DNA from: Dermacoccus abyssi
GTDB taxonomy: Bacteria > Actinomycetota > Actinomycetes > Actinomycetales > Dermatophilaceae
Direction: 5' to 3'
NCBI RefSeq assembly: GCF_003515945.1
Contig: NZ_QWLM01000017.1
Location: 1 to 59,115 of the forward strand
Length of the DNA: 59,115 bases
A program made the position numbers and the translations under genes. The notes below the pieces were generated by a model. That model saw nothing but the letters and a program-made list of their open reading frames with translations, did not search any database and was not told the DNA's origin. Below, piece after piece: positions 35,909 to 44,972 of this stretch; the first letter of the stretch is position 1; each line of letters begins with the position of its first letter.

Positions 35909-36061
35909 GGTGCGGCGGGTGGGCGACCAACCTCGAACTTCCGCAAGAACATTGGGTGGCAAACCACGCCAGGGGCACCCGAGAGGACGTACTGTTCTTC
36001 TCAGATGTCCAGGGGATTCAGAACTTTTTCCGAGGTGCAGGGTGAACGCCTGGAAAAACAT

Positions 36062-36087
36062 GGAACCGAACGCCTCTGGGCTCCGTC
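36062..36087 (+). promoter_or_regulatory. Possible ECF-sigma promoter for the Ser/Glu-rich lipoprotein
   Basis: GGAAC (36062-36066) is followed after 17 bp by CGTC (36084-36087), close to the GGAAC-N17-CGTY pattern of actinobacterial envelope-stress sigma factors. It lies about 38 bp before the start codon. Confidence 0.35.
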
Positions 36088-36124
36088 ACAAGAGCAGTTG
36101 ACACCGCCCACAAGGAGGAATCCC

Positions 36125-36769
36125 ATGTCACTCATTCGCAAGGCACTGCCGCTCACCTTCGCTGCTGCAGTCGGCCTTTCCGGCTGCACGATGAACGTCG
36201 GTTCCGAGGGCGAGTCGAGCTCCGGCTCGTCCACTCAGTCCCAGTCGTCGAGCGAGTCGCCCAGCTCGTCGGAAGAGTCGTCGGAGAGCCCCAGCTCCAC
36301 CGAGAGCCCGAGCTCCGAGGAGTCGTCGGAAGAGTCGTCCGAGAGCCCCAGCTCCTCTGACAGCCCGAGCTCTGAAGGCTCCTCGTCGTCGAAGCGTCTC
36401 TCGTCGAGCGAGCTCGGCAACTACGCCTCGACGAACGCCGTCCGCGCCTGCGCCATCAAGGACATCGCCTACAACGGCACGGCCCGCTTCTGCGGCTCCG
36501 ACCACGAGGACATCACGGCCGATTACAAGGGTCAGCAGCTGTGGGTCACGTTGGCCACGAAGTACGAGAAGGGCGCCACGTACAGCTACACCGTCTCGAA
36601 CGGTCAGCAGTCGCAGACGAAGTCGCTCCCGTCGAGCAACCTCAACAACGGGGACAGCGCCACGGTCGCCGTCTACGTCCCGATGCGCGTCTCGGGTGAC
36701 TACAAGGTGACCTACAAGAAGAACGGCGCCCAGATCGCCGAGAAGTCGGTCAAGGTCTCGGTCGACTGA
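36125..36769 (+). CDS. Ser/Glu/Pro-rich lipoprotein
   Basis: 214 residues from ATG 36125 with AAGGAGG upstream. A signal peptide ends in the lipobox LSGC. Residues about 30-95 are a low-complexity run built from SSESPSS and SSEESS units, so the mature N-terminus is a long acidic stalk. A compact C-terminal domain of about 115 residues (ending VKVSVD) has the beta-strand pattern WVTLATKYEKGATYSYTV, and Cys residues at ACAIKD and FCGSD. I recognise no family. It may display the C-terminal domain away from the membrane. Confidence 0.7.
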   Translation: MSLIRKALPLTFAAAVGLSGCTMNVGSEGESSSGSSTQSQSSSESPSSSEESSESPSSTESPSSEESSEESSESPSSSDSPSSEGSSSSKRLSSSELGNYASTNAVRACAIKDIAYNGTARFCGSDHEDITADYKGQQLWVTLATKYEKGATYSYTVSNGQQSQTKSLPSSNLNNGDSATVAVYVPMRVSGDYKVTYKKNGAQIAEKSVKVSVD

Positions 36770-36785
36770 TCACCTCAAGCACGGC

Positions 36786-36824
36786 CGACGGCCCCGCTCC
36801 TCACATCGAGGGGCGGGGCCGTCG
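36786..36824 (+). terminator. Terminator after the lipoprotein gene
   Basis: CGACGGCCCCGC (36786-36797) pairs with GCGGGGCCGTCG (36813-36824), with an inner CCTC/GAGG. It can also serve the convergent methyltransferase gene. Confidence 0.7.
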
Positions 36825-36853
36825 CTCGTCCTGCGGGCTCTCGGCGCGGCCGG

Positions 36854-38374
36854 TCAGCCTTCCACGCGTTCGAGCATCCCGTTGGCGATGAGCCGGCGCA
36901 GCAACGGCAGCGTCCCGGCGATGACCTCGTCGTCCGGCACACCGACGAGTGAGGCGATGGCGACGAGCGCGGTGCGGGCGCTCATCGAGCCGTCACAGAC
37001 CGACAGGAACGCCGCGAGCACGGTGTCGGCCTGGATCGAGAGGCCCAGCCCACCGCCCTGACGGATCATGATGACGCTCGGGTCGTCCGCGCCCGGCTTC
37101 GTGTGGCGCTCCTCGGTGACGTCGGGTGCGGCCTGCCACGTGCCGTCGAGGAGGTCGTCGTCGCTCGTCTGGGCGAGCCAGGAGCGGGCTCGCAGCCCGG
37201 CGTCGATCGTCGGGCCCATGGCCGATGCCACCGGGCCGCGCTCGTCCATGAGGTCGACGAAGGGATCGCGCTCGGACTCGGGCCGCTGCAGCGTCACGAT
37301 GCCGAATCCGATGCTCTCGACACCCCGCGCGGCGAAGTCGTCGAGCCACGCCGCGTACATGGCACCGTACTCAGGTGAGTTGACGCCGGCGCCGCCGTCA
37401 CGGGCCCACAGTTCGGCGTACTCGAACGGATCCTGAACCTCGCGCTGGACGACCCACGCGTCGAGTCCGGTGCCCTCGAGCCATTCGGTCCAGACCTGCT
37501 CGAACCCGTGGCCTTCGCGCATCTCCCAGTTACCGAGGAATTGTGCGATACCGCCGGGCTCGAGGTGATCACCCACGGAACGCACGAGGTCGCGGATGAC
37601 GGCGTCACCGACAGCGCCACCGTCGCGGTACTCGTAGCCGGGCATGCCCTCGGCGCGTGGCGTGATGACGAAGGGCGGGTTGCTCACGACGAGGTCGAAG
37701 CGGCGGCCCGCGACGGGCTCGAGCATCGAGCCGGCGAGCACTTCGAGCGGCAGGCGGTTGAGGGCGGCGTTGAAACGAACGAAGTCGAGGGCGCGCGTCG
37801 CGAGGTCGGTGGCGACGATGTGCTGCACGTGCCCCGCGAGGTGAACGGCCTGGACGCCGCAGCCAGTGCCGAGGTCGAGAGCAGCGGCCACCTCTCGGCG
37901 CGGGGTCCAACGTGCGAGCGTCGTGGACGCACCGCCGATGCCGAGCACGTGATCGGTGGCGAGGACGCTGCCCGTCGCGAGCTCCGACAGGTCGGAGGCG
38001 AGCCACCACGAGGAGTTCTCGTCGCCGTAGGGGCGCAGGTCGACGGCGGAGCGCAGCCCGGAGTCTGCCGGAACCGCGAGACCGAGACGTTCGAGTCCCT
38101 TGGCCCGTAGCGACGGGAAGGCCGCGTCGAGAGCGTCGAGGGTGTGAGTCTCGCCGAGGGTGAAGAAGCGGACCATCGTGGCCACCGGGTCGTCGCTGCC
38201 TGCGAGGGCACGACGCACGGGAAGAGGCTGCTCCCGGTGCAACGCGGCGGACGCGCCCGGGCCGAGAAGCTCTGCGACGTGCTCGACGGTGTAATCGGCG
38301 ACGACGAGGTCGTCTCTCAGCGCTTCGACGAGGTCGGTGGCTTCTGCGTCGGGGACGGGCATCCGGGAAGACAT
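36854..38374 (-). CDS. Class I SAM-dependent methyltransferase (NPPF type)
   Basis: 506 residues. An N-terminal domain (about 1-160) precedes a Rossmann methyltransferase core with motif I DLGTGCG at 167-173 and motif IV NPPF at 232-235, the signature of enzymes that methylate amide or ring nitrogen in proteins or nucleic acids. A long C-terminal part (about 330-506, including a winged-helix-like end) is typical of this actinobacterial group. CATACT stands 6 nt before ATG 38374, fitting a leaderless start. The substrate is unknown; rRNA or a release factor are both possible. Confidence 0.8.
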   Translation of the reverse strand: MSSRMPVPDAEATDLVEALRDDLVVADYTVEHVAELLGPGASAALHREQPLPVRRALAGSDDPVATMVRFFTLGETHTLDALDAAFPSLRAKGLERLGLAVPADSGLRSAVDLRPYGDENSSWWLASDLSELATGSVLATDHVLGIGGASTTLARWTPRREVAAALDLGTGCGVQAVHLAGHVQHIVATDLATRALDFVRFNAALNRLPLEVLAGSMLEPVAGRRFDLVVSNPPFVITPRAEGMPGYEYRDGGAVGDAVIRDLVRSVGDHLEPGGIAQFLGNWEMREGHGFEQVWTEWLEGTGLDAWVVQREVQDPFEYAELWARDGGAGVNSPEYGAMYAAWLDDFAARGVESIGFGIVTLQRPESERDPFVDLMDERGPVASAMGPTIDAGLRARSWLAQTSDDDLLDGTWQAAPDVTEERHTKPGADDPSVIMIRQGGGLGLSIQADTVLAAFLSVCDGSMSARTALVAIASLVGVPDDEVIAGTLPLLRRLIANGMLERVEG

Positions 38375-38418
38375 GCCCCCAGTATGGCGTTGCCGTCTCC
38401 GGTCGAGCGCGGCGCGGC

Positions 38419-38763
38419 TCAGGCCGAGATGGCGGCGACCGACGAATCGACGTCCGGGTCGATGGCGAAGATGTTGTCGAGGCCGGTGATCTTGAAGTTG
38501 CGCAGCACGTGGGGGTTGGTGATGACGACGCGCATCTGTCCCTCGAGCAGGCGGACGGCTTTCAGACGTCCCACGAGGACGCCGAGGCCGGTGGAGTCGA
38601 GGAAGCCCACGTCACGCAGGTCGGCCACGATGTTGTGGTGTCCGGCCGCGAGTACCTTCGAGATCGCGTCACGCACCGTGGGTGCCGTGTACACGTCGAC
38701 CTCACCGTCGAAGGCAACGACGACCACGTCACCTTCGCGATGCATGTTCACCTTGAGGTCCAC
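38419..38763 (-). CDS. STAS-domain anti-sigma factor antagonist
   Basis: 114 residues, a single STAS domain. FLDSTGLGVLVG holds the predicted phosphorylatable Ser57. By analogy with SpoIIAA/RsbV it would bind an anti-sigma kinase in its dephosphorylated form. No anti-sigma factor or sigma factor gene is adjacent, so its partner must be encoded elsewhere. It is divergent from the helicase with 120 bp between them. Confidence 0.88.
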   Translation of the reverse strand: MDLKVNMHREGDVVVVAFDGEVDVYTAPTVRDAISKVLAAGHHNIVADLRDVGFLDSTGLGVLVGRLKAVRLLEGQMRVVITNPHVLRNFKITGLDNIFAIDPDVDSSVAAISA

Positions 38764-38883
38764 GTGCGCGACCCTCCTGTTCGGTCGTGGTCTGGCAGGG
38801 GTGCGTCGAGCGTTAGTTTGTCATCTGGCCACCGAAAGTCAACGCCCGGCACCGCTTCTGGGCCCTGGGGAGGGACGCTCGCG

Positions 38884-41301
38884 ATGACGTACGACGCCCG
38901 GCGCTCCCCGGATCAAATGCTCGACATCCTCGCCGGGCAGGGCACCGGGAAGTTGCGTCACGTACGTCGACGGCCCGCTCGCGAGGCCGTGACGGCGCCG
39001 TGGCCGGACTCTGTTCCGGCTCTCGTGCGGTCGACTTTCGAGGGCACCGGAATCCACGAACTCTGGTCGCACCAGAGTGAGGCCATCGCTCGGGTGATGG
39101 CCGGTGAGCACGTCGTCGTCGCGACGGGCACTGCGTCGGGAAAGTCCCTCGCCTACCAGGTGCCGATGCTGTCCGCCGCCACCGGTGCGCTCGACCCGGT
39201 GTCCGCCTCGATGTTCGCCTCGCTGCGCGGCGCGACGAGTCTCTACCTGTCGCCGACGAAGGCGCTGGCGGCCGATCAGCGCACCCGCCTCGAAGCCTTG
39301 GCCGTGCCGGGCGCGCGCCTGGCCACCCTCGACGGTGACACGCCTCCCGACGAACGACGTTGGATCCGCGACCACGCGAACGTCATCCTCACCAACCCTG
39401 ACCTGCTCCATCACTCGATGCTGCCCGCGCACGAACGGTGGTCGATGTTCTGGCGCTCGTTGCGGCTCGTCGTCATCGACGAATGCCACATCTACCGAGG
39501 TGTATTCGGGGCGCACACGGCCGGCGTGCTGCGACGGCTGCGGCGTATCGCGGCCCGCTACGGGGCCGAGCCGACGTTCGTGCTCGCCTCGGCGACAGCA
39601 GCCGACCCTGCCAGGCACGCTCGCGCGCTCACGGGGCTCGACATCACCGCCGTCACGGACGACGGCTCGCCGCGCCCGGCGCTGACGTTCGGCCTGTGGG
39701 AGCCCGGGCCGCCGCCGGGCGCGAGGGCCGAGCACGAGGTTTCGGCAGCGCTCGACGGAGCTCGCGGCTCGGATGACCCCGCCGATTCCTCAGCCGACGT
39801 CACGGACGATCTCGGCCGCCGCAGCGCCGTGGCAGAGACCGGTGACCTCTTCGGCGCGCTCGTCGGTTCCGGGGTACAGACGCTCGCCTTCGCGCGCTCG
39901 CGGGTCGGCGTCGAGGTGGTGGCCGACATGGCCCGTCAGCGGCTGTGGAACGAGGGGCTCGACGAATCCGTCGTGGCTGCGTACCGCGGCGGATACCTGC
40001 CCGAGGAGCGCCGCGCCCTCGAGCGCGGACTGCGCACGGGAACGTTGCGGGGCATCGCCGCGACGAGCGCGCTCGAACTCGGCATCGACGTCAGCGGGCT
40101 CGACGCCGTGCTCCTCGCCGGCTGGCCGGGCACCGTGGCGTCGTTGCACCAGCAGGCGGGCCGGGCCGGACGGTCGGGGCGCGACGCCCTGGCCCTGTTC
40201 GTGGCCGCCGACGACCCGCTCGACACCTACCTCGTCCACCACCCCGACGTGTTTTTCGGCCGACCGGTGGAGGCCACCGTGATGGACCCGACGAACCCGT
40301 ACGTCCTCGCTCCGCAACTCGCGTGCGCGGCCGCCGAGTTGCCTCTCACCGAGGACGACGAGGCCCTCTTCGGGCCGGGTATGTGGCCGCTCGTCGACTC
40401 GCTCGTGGAGCGCGCCGTCCTGCGGCGGCGCCCGACCGGTTGGTACTGGGCCCGCGACGACCGCCCCGGCGACCACGTGTCGCTGCGCGGCGAGGGTGGC
40501 GACGACGTGCGCATCGTCGAATCGCGCACCGGCCGAGTGCTCGGAACGGTCGACGGCGAACGGGCGCACTCGAGCGTCTTCAAGGGCGCGGTCTACGTGC
40601 ACCAGGGCGTCTCGTACGTCTCCACGGAGTTGGACCTCGAGGACGGCAGCGCGCACGTCGTGCGCGGCAACCCCGGTTGGTCGACGGCCGCTCGCTCCGT
40701 CAGCGCGTTCGACATCATCGGCTCGAGCGCCAGCCGTGCGTGGGGCGCTGCGACACTGCACTACGGCGACGTCCGGGTGACGACGCGCGTCACGTCCTTC
40801 CTGCGGCGTCTGCCGTCGGGTGAGGTGATAGGCGAGCACCCGCTCGATCTGCCGGAGCGCACCCTCGTGACGAAGGGCGTGTGGTGGACCCTGCCCGAGG
40901 ACGAGCTCGCCGATGCAGGCATCACCCCCGATGTGGCCCCGGGGGCCCTTCACGCCGCCGAGCACTGCTCGATCGGCCTCATCTCGCTCGTGGCGCAGGG
41001 TGATCGGTGGGATATCGGCGGCGTCTCGACGGCGCTGCATCCGGACACGGACATGCCGACGGTCGTCGTCTACGACGCCCTGCCCGGAGGGTCGGGCTTC
41101 GCCGAGCGCGCCTACGCGCGAGCTACGGAGTGGCTGACGGCGACGAAGGAAGCGATCGAGACGTGCGCGTGCGAGTCGGGCTGCCCGGCGTGCATCCAAT
41201 CGCCGAAGTGCGGCAACGGCAACAGCCCCCTCGACAAGCACGGTGCGATCGCTCTGCTCGACCTGCTGTTGCGCGACGCCTACGACGACCCGGCCAACTG
41301 A
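38884..41301 (+). CDS. DEAD/H-box helicase of the MrfA/YprA type
   Basis: 805 residues from ATG 38884, GGGGAGGGA upstream. Motifs: Walker A GTASGKS (82-88), motif II DECH (199-202), motif III SATAADP, motif VI QQAGRAGRSGR. The C-terminal DUF1998 region ends in the Cys cluster C761, C763, C767, C770, C776 (CxCx3Cx2Cx5C), a zinc site. The Bacillus member MrfA acts in repair of mitomycin-type crosslinks, so a DNA-repair role is likely. Copy B of the dispersed repeat follows 30 bp after its stop. Confidence 0.9.
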   Translation: MTYDARRSPDQMLDILAGQGTGKLRHVRRRPAREAVTAPWPDSVPALVRSTFEGTGIHELWSHQSEAIARVMAGEHVVVATGTASGKSLAYQVPMLSAATGALDPVSASMFASLRGATSLYLSPTKALAADQRTRLEALAVPGARLATLDGDTPPDERRWIRDHANVILTNPDLLHHSMLPAHERWSMFWRSLRLVVIDECHIYRGVFGAHTAGVLRRLRRIAARYGAEPTFVLASATAADPARHARALTGLDITAVTDDGSPRPALTFGLWEPGPPPGARAEHEVSAALDGARGSDDPADSSADVTDDLGRRSAVAETGDLFGALVGSGVQTLAFARSRVGVEVVADMARQRLWNEGLDESVVAAYRGGYLPEERRALERGLRTGTLRGIAATSALELGIDVSGLDAVLLAGWPGTVASLHQQAGRAGRSGRDALALFVAADDPLDTYLVHHPDVFFGRPVEATVMDPTNPYVLAPQLACAAAELPLTEDDEALFGPGMWPLVDSLVERAVLRRRPTGWYWARDDRPGDHVSLRGEGGDDVRIVESRTGRVLGTVDGERAHSSVFKGAVYVHQGVSYVSTELDLEDGSAHVVRGNPGWSTAARSVSAFDIIGSSASRAWGAATLHYGDVRVTTRVTSFLRRLPSGEVIGEHPLDLPERTLVTKGVWWTLPEDELADAGITPDVAPGALHAAEHCSIGLISLVAQGDRWDIGGVSTALHPDTDMPTVVVYDALPGGSGFAERAYARATEWLTATKEAIETCACESGCPACIQSPKCGNGNSPLDKHGAIALLDLLLRDAYDDPAN

Positions 41302-41331
41302 CGCGTGGCTGGCCCCGTGCTCGACGCAGGA

Positions 41332-41388
41332 TGTGAGCTCTGGTCCGATCTGTGAGCGGCGCGGTCACACACCGGGCCGAAACTCACA
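41332..41388 (+). repeat. Dispersed structured repeat, copy B
   Basis: Matches copy A at 18366-18423 in order and spacing. TGTGAG (41332-41337) pairs with CTCACA (41383-41388). TGGTCCG (41341-41347) pairs with CGGGCCG (41373-41379) through two G-U pairs. TGTGA (41351-41355) pairs with TCACA (41365-41369). It lies between the helicase and the convergent tad operon, so it may end both transcripts. Confidence 0.7.
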
Positions 41389-41413
41389 CCTTGGCGTCGA
41401 TTCGCTGCGCCCG

Positions 41414-41887
41414 TCATGGTCCACGCCCCTCGGGGGCGCCGGCGCGGGCGAGACCGCGTGCTTCGCGTCCGAGCGGCGCGGCGCGCGTGACCGCGACCTG
41501 CACCGACGTCGAGCGCACGACACACGACGTGACGCGCGCACCGTTGCGCTCGGCCGTCGTGGCGGCCAGGGCGCAGGGCGACGACCCCGGTTGCGCCGAC
41601 GAGCCGAGCAGCACACTGGCCGCGGCGAGTGCTGCCTGATCGGCCGCGAGGCGGGTGCGCTCGGTGTCGATCGCGGTGCGCGCGTACGTGACGATCACAC
41701 CGGCGAGCAGGACGAGCACGACGATGACGCCAAGCATCGTCACCGTGACCGAGCCGCTGTCGTTCCGGGCCTTCGGAGATCCCTGACCTCCCCCGACGTG
41801 ACCGTCTCGCACCCGGCCGAGTCGGCTCAACCAGCGTTCACGAGCCCGCAGTGGACGCGTGCGACCCCGCGCGGACCGCCCGGTCAC
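41414..41887 (-). CDS. TadE-like helicase/secretion-neighbourhood protein (Rv3654c type)
   Basis: 157 residues from GTG 41887, overlapping the TadE-like gene as GTGA. The start is Arg-rich. A single membrane helix near SGSVTVTMLGVIVVLVLLAG is followed by a TadG/TadE-like DERTRLAADQAALAAAS stretch, the marker of the Rv3654c group (TIGR03816). Pro/Arg-rich C-terminus. It is the last gene of the tad operon and is probably a minor pilin or pilus accessory protein. Confidence 0.75.
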   Translation of the reverse strand: MTGRSARGRTRPLRARERWLSRLGRVRDGHVGGGQGSPKARNDSGSVTVTMLGVIVVLVLLAGVIVTYARTAIDTERTRLAADQAALAAASVLLGSSAQPGSSPCALAATTAERNGARVTSCVVRSTSVQVAVTRAAPLGREARGLARAGAPEGRGP

Positions 41888-42300
41888 GGCGAGCCTCCCG
41901 AGCTGTTCGCAGCGTCACCCTCGTCCCCGCGTTCTGCGGCAGCCACCGCGCCGGCGGTGATGTCGCCGAGCGCCCACCCGAACCCGCGTGGAGCGGGAAC
42001 GGAGACGGCCACGCGCACCCATTGCGAGCTCCGCGTGATCGACGTGGCTCCGGAGACACCGCTCTGGCGGATGGCCGCGCGCACGGCATCGTCGCTCTCG
42101 GCCCGGGCGGCAACCCTCGCGCCCACGGACGCGGCATGCCACGCCCGATGGTGCAGCAGCAGCAACTGGGCAAGACCGACGACGAAGGCGAGCACGAGCG
42201 CAACCGCAGGCAAGGCCACGGCGAATTCGGCTGTTGCCATGCCCGATTCGCCGTCACGTTCGTGCGTTCCGTGCCTGCGGCGCGCTCGTGTCATCGTCAC
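41884..42300 (-). CDS. TadE-family minor pilin
   Basis: 138 residues. GMATAEFAVALPAVALVLAF is a classic TadE prepilin-like segment with Glu at position +5. A basic leader precedes it, and the rest is a soluble pseudopilin-like domain. It lies 1 bp after the DUF4244 pilin stop and overlaps the next gene. Confidence 0.82.
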   Translation of the reverse strand: MTMTRARRRHGTHERDGESGMATAEFAVALPAVALVLAFVVGLAQLLLLHHRAWHAASVGARVAARAESDDAVRAAIRQSGVSGATSITRSSQWVRVAVSVPAPRGFGWALGDITAGAVAAAERGDEGDAANSSGGSP

Positions 42301-42301
42301 G

Positions 42302-42514
42302 TCAGCGGGTCGAGAGTGCCGACGAGATGATGCCCTCGAGGGCCGAGCGCACGGTCGCGGACTTCACGACGGCGATGAGCACGGCCGCGAAAGCAACCGC
42401 GGCGATGGTGCCCACCGCGTACTCGGCCGTGGACATGCCGGCCTCGGCGCGTTCGGCGGCCGCTTGCCAGCGGCGCAGCAGGGCGTTACGGGTACGACGG
42501 GTCACAGCGATCAT
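42302..42514 (-). CDS. Flp-type pilin (DUF4244)
   Basis: 70 residues. A basic leader is followed by GMSTAEYAVGTIAAVAFAA, the prepilin cleavage and hydrophobic segment of Flp pilins (Gly before the cleavage site, Glu at +5), and a short C-terminal tail. It would be the main subunit of a thin Tad pilus. Neither an obvious TadV-type prepilin peptidase nor the usual outer-membrane genes are in the window, as expected for actinobacteria. Confidence 0.85.
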   Translation of the reverse strand: MIAVTRRTRNALLRRWQAAAERAEAGMSTAEYAVGTIAAVAFAAVLIAVVKSATVRSALEGIISSALSTR

Positions 42515-42610
42515 GGCGATCTCCTCAGGGGTTGAGTTCTTTCGAGTGGTGCGCCGGAGGGCGCGCCGCCGGGGTTCCGGCGGGGTTCGGGGGGTGGCTG
42601 ATGCCAGGTG

Positions 42611-43153
42611 TCAGCCGAGGGGTTCGACGAGACCCATGACGAGGGGGACGACGGTGAGCAGGACGAAGGCGGGCAGGAAACACAAACCGAGCGGCAGGAC
42701 GATGCGGACTCCGGCCTTCGCTCCGGCGACAGCGATGCGCTCGCTCTCGCCGACGCGCAGGTCATCAGCGGCCCGCCGCAGAAGCGTGGACGGCGGAGCT
42801 CCCGCCCGAGCAGCGAGCGCGAAGGCTCCTGCGGCCGGACGCCAGGCTGAGGAGGCGCCGGCCCAGGCACCGTCTCCGTCGACGCCCCAGCGCATCGCGG
42901 CAGCCACACGGGCCAGCGGCTCGCGGACGCCCGGCCCGGTTGCCGCGGACACGGCTTCGAGGGCTGCGACGGTGGGGGCTCCACCCGCGAGCGCCAGGGC
43001 GAGCAGGTCCATCGCGTGGGCGACGACCATCGGCGACTCCTCGACCGTGTCGCGTTGCTTCGCCTCCCGTCGGGATGCACCGAAGGCACGTTCGGTCAGG
43101 GGCCGAGCGGGCCAGACGCCAACGGCGAGAACAACCAGTGCGAGGGCGATCAC
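42611..43153 (-). CDS. tadC: TadC-like pilus membrane protein
   Basis: 180 residues from GTG 43153, which overlaps the tadB stop as GTGA. Type II secretion F-domain architecture: hydrophobic start, cytoplasmic stretch AGGAPTVAALEAV, AFALAARAGAPPSTLLRRAAD, and paired C-terminal helices. It forms the inner-membrane platform with TadB. Confidence 0.85.
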   Translation of the reverse strand: MIALALVVLAVGVWPARPLTERAFGASRREAKQRDTVEESPMVVAHAMDLLALALAGGAPTVAALEAVSAATGPGVREPLARVAAAMRWGVDGDGAWAGASSAWRPAAGAFALAARAGAPPSTLLRRAADDLRVGESERIAVAGAKAGVRIVLPLGLCFLPAFVLLTVVPLVMGLVEPLG

Positions 43154-43851
43154 GGCGTCACCGCCGGATGCTTGAGGGCCGAGGCAACCATGCGCTGCGA
43201 CCAGGTGGCGCCGGCCCACAAGAGGGCCAACCCGGGCCACAGGGTGAGCAGGCCCGATGTGCCGCTGTAGATCTCGAAGACATCCACGCCGAGCATCCAC
43301 GCGAGCGCCATGCCCAGAACTGGCAGGAGGAGGAGGACACCCATCGTGGCCTTAGCGCCCGCGGTCGCTGCCTCCAGGGCTCGATCGTGGCGACGGCGTG
43401 CCCGTAGGTCCGCTGCCGCACTCGTCACGGCGTCGGCCAGCGGACACCCGTGTCGATCGGACATCTCCCACGCCGCCGCAATGTCGGCGCACGCCGGCAG
43501 CCTCCACATGACGCCCAGTTCGCGCCAGGTGTCCGCGAGATCTCCACCGGAGCAGGCCGCGTGACGCAACCGCTGCCACCCCTGGCTCGAGTGGGTGCCC
43601 CCGTCTGCGTAGGGGGCGACAACGAGCTCGACAGCATTCGACGTAGGAGCACCGGCTCGCAGAACGGCACCGAGCGCATCGAGAACGGCGAGACATTCGG
43701 CCTGGGGATCACTACGAGCGAGCAGACCGAAGCGCGACCCGGTTCGCGGGGTGGGCGTCAGCGCGAGCCATCTCGGGGCGGGCCACAGCCCAACGGCGAC
43801 TGCGAGCGCGAGCGCGCACCACCACAGGGCGGTGTCGGACGGCCACGTCAT
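43150..43851 (-). CDS. tadB: TadB-like pilus membrane protein
   Basis: 233 residues from ATG 43851, overlapping the tadA stop as ATGA. T2SSF-type domain with membrane helices at the N-terminus (about 8-25) and near 175-225; the cytoplasmic part includes VLDALGAVLRAGAPTSNAVEL and EMSDRHGCPLADAV. Partner of TadC and TadA. Confidence 0.86.
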   Translation of the reverse strand: MTWPSDTALWWCALALAVAVGLWPAPRWLALTPTPRTGSRFGLLARSDPQAECLAVLDALGAVLRAGAPTSNAVELVVAPYADGGTHSSQGWQRLRHAACSGGDLADTWRELGVMWRLPACADIAAAWEMSDRHGCPLADAVTSAAADLRARRRHDRALEAATAGAKATMGVLLLLPVLGMALAWMLGVDVFEIYSGTSGLLTLWPGLALLWAGATWSQRMVASALKHPAVTP

Positions 43852-44972
43852 GACGCCGCTCCGTCCATGAGCGCGCCGAGTTCGTCCCACGCCTCACCAC
43901 GGCGCCCACCTCTCCAGGCGCTGCGCACCGTGAGGCCGCGGTGATCGCCGTCGAGGACCCCGATGCTCCCCACCCGACGTAGCCCGCCGGATCGCTCGAG
44001 GTGCACCACGACACGGAGCGCGGAGCGCAACTGCGTACGCACGGCCTCGGGGCTCAACCCGGCCAGCGCGCCGAGCGCTTCGAACCGGGCGGGGACGTCG
44101 CGTGGCGCGTTGGCGTGCACGGTGCCGCATCCACCCTGGTGGCCGGTGTTGAGCGCAGACATGAGTTCGCGCACCTCCGCGCCACGTACCTCGCCGACGA
44201 CGATGCGATCCGGGCGCATGCGCAACGATTGGCGCACGAGCGTGGTGAGGCTGACCTCTCCCACGCCTTCGACGTTCGGACGACGTGCTTCGAGCCGCAC
44301 CACGTGAGGGTGAGCAACAGACAGTTCACGGACGTCCTCGACGAGCAGAATGCGCTCCGAGATCGGCACACGGGCCAACATTGCGCCGAGCAGTGTCGTC
44401 TTGCCGGTTCCCGTGCCTCCGCTCACGACGAAGGCCGTTCGGCTCGTCACAAGTCGCGTGAGCAGGCTCTCGACCTCGGGGGAAACGCTCCCGAGCCGCA
44501 CGAGGTCCTCGAGCAGCGGTCGTTCACTCGCCGGCACACGCAGGCTGAGGTGGGCAGCGCCTTCGACGAGCGGTGGCAGCAGCGCGTGCAACCGAGCACC
44601 GCCGGGCAGTACGGCGTCGACGAACGGGCTCGCGTCGTCGAGCCGCCGCCCGGCCACCGCGGCGAGCCGTACCGCGAGACGCCTCACCGCCTCCGCGTCC
44701 CCGAGGTCGACCCCGACTTCCTCGAGACCTTCTCCGCGGTCGATCCACACCCCGTCACAACCGTTGACGAGGACGTCGGTGACTCCCTCGAGCTCGATGA
44801 CACCCTGGAGCGGTCCGGCCCCGAGCACGTCAGCTCCGAGGCGCTCACCCAGCACGGAGGTCTGCGCTCGTGAGTACACGGGAGCGTCCGCATCGACGAT
44901 CGCCTCGAGCGCCGCAGCACTCGGTGCCCGTCCGGCGTAGATCTCCTTCCACATGCCTTCTGCTACGCCCAT
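43848..44972 (-). CDS. tadA: TadA/CpaF-family pilus ATPase
   Basis: 374 residues from ATG 44972. Secretion ATPase of the GspE/VirB11 class: VTDVLVNGCDGVWIDR N-terminal domain, Walker A GGTGTGKTT (185-193), ILLVEDVREL Asp box, RPDRIVVGEVRGAE Walker B region and the His box GHQGGCGTVHANAP. It powers assembly of the Flp-type pilus. Its start overlaps the ssd end by 10 nt. Acidic C-terminus. Confidence 0.92.
   Translation of the reverse strand: MGVAEGMWKEIYAGRAPSAAALEAIVDADAPVYSRAQTSVLGERLGADVLGAGPLQGVIELEGVTDVLVNGCDGVWIDRGEGLEEVGVDLGDAEAVRRLAVRLAAVAGRRLDDASPFVDAVLPGGARLHALLPPLVEGAAHLSLRVPASERPLLEDLVRLGSVSPEVESLLTRLVTSRTAFVVSGGTGTGKTTLLGAMLARVPISERILLVEDVRELSVAHPHVVRLEARRPNVEGVGEVSLTTLVRQSLRMRPDRIVVGEVRGAEVRELMSALNTGHQGGCGTVHANAPRDVPARFEALGALAGLSPEAVRTQLRSALRVVVHLERSGGLRRVGSIGVLDGDHRGLTVRSAWRGGRRGEAWDELGALMDGAAS

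Noticed and set aside
18366-41388. TGTGA/TCACA motifs in the structured repeats as Crp/GlxR sites
   Set aside because: GlxR/Crp sites need TGTGA-N6-TCACA. The inner arms here are spaced by about 9-10 nt and belong to a longer paired structure.
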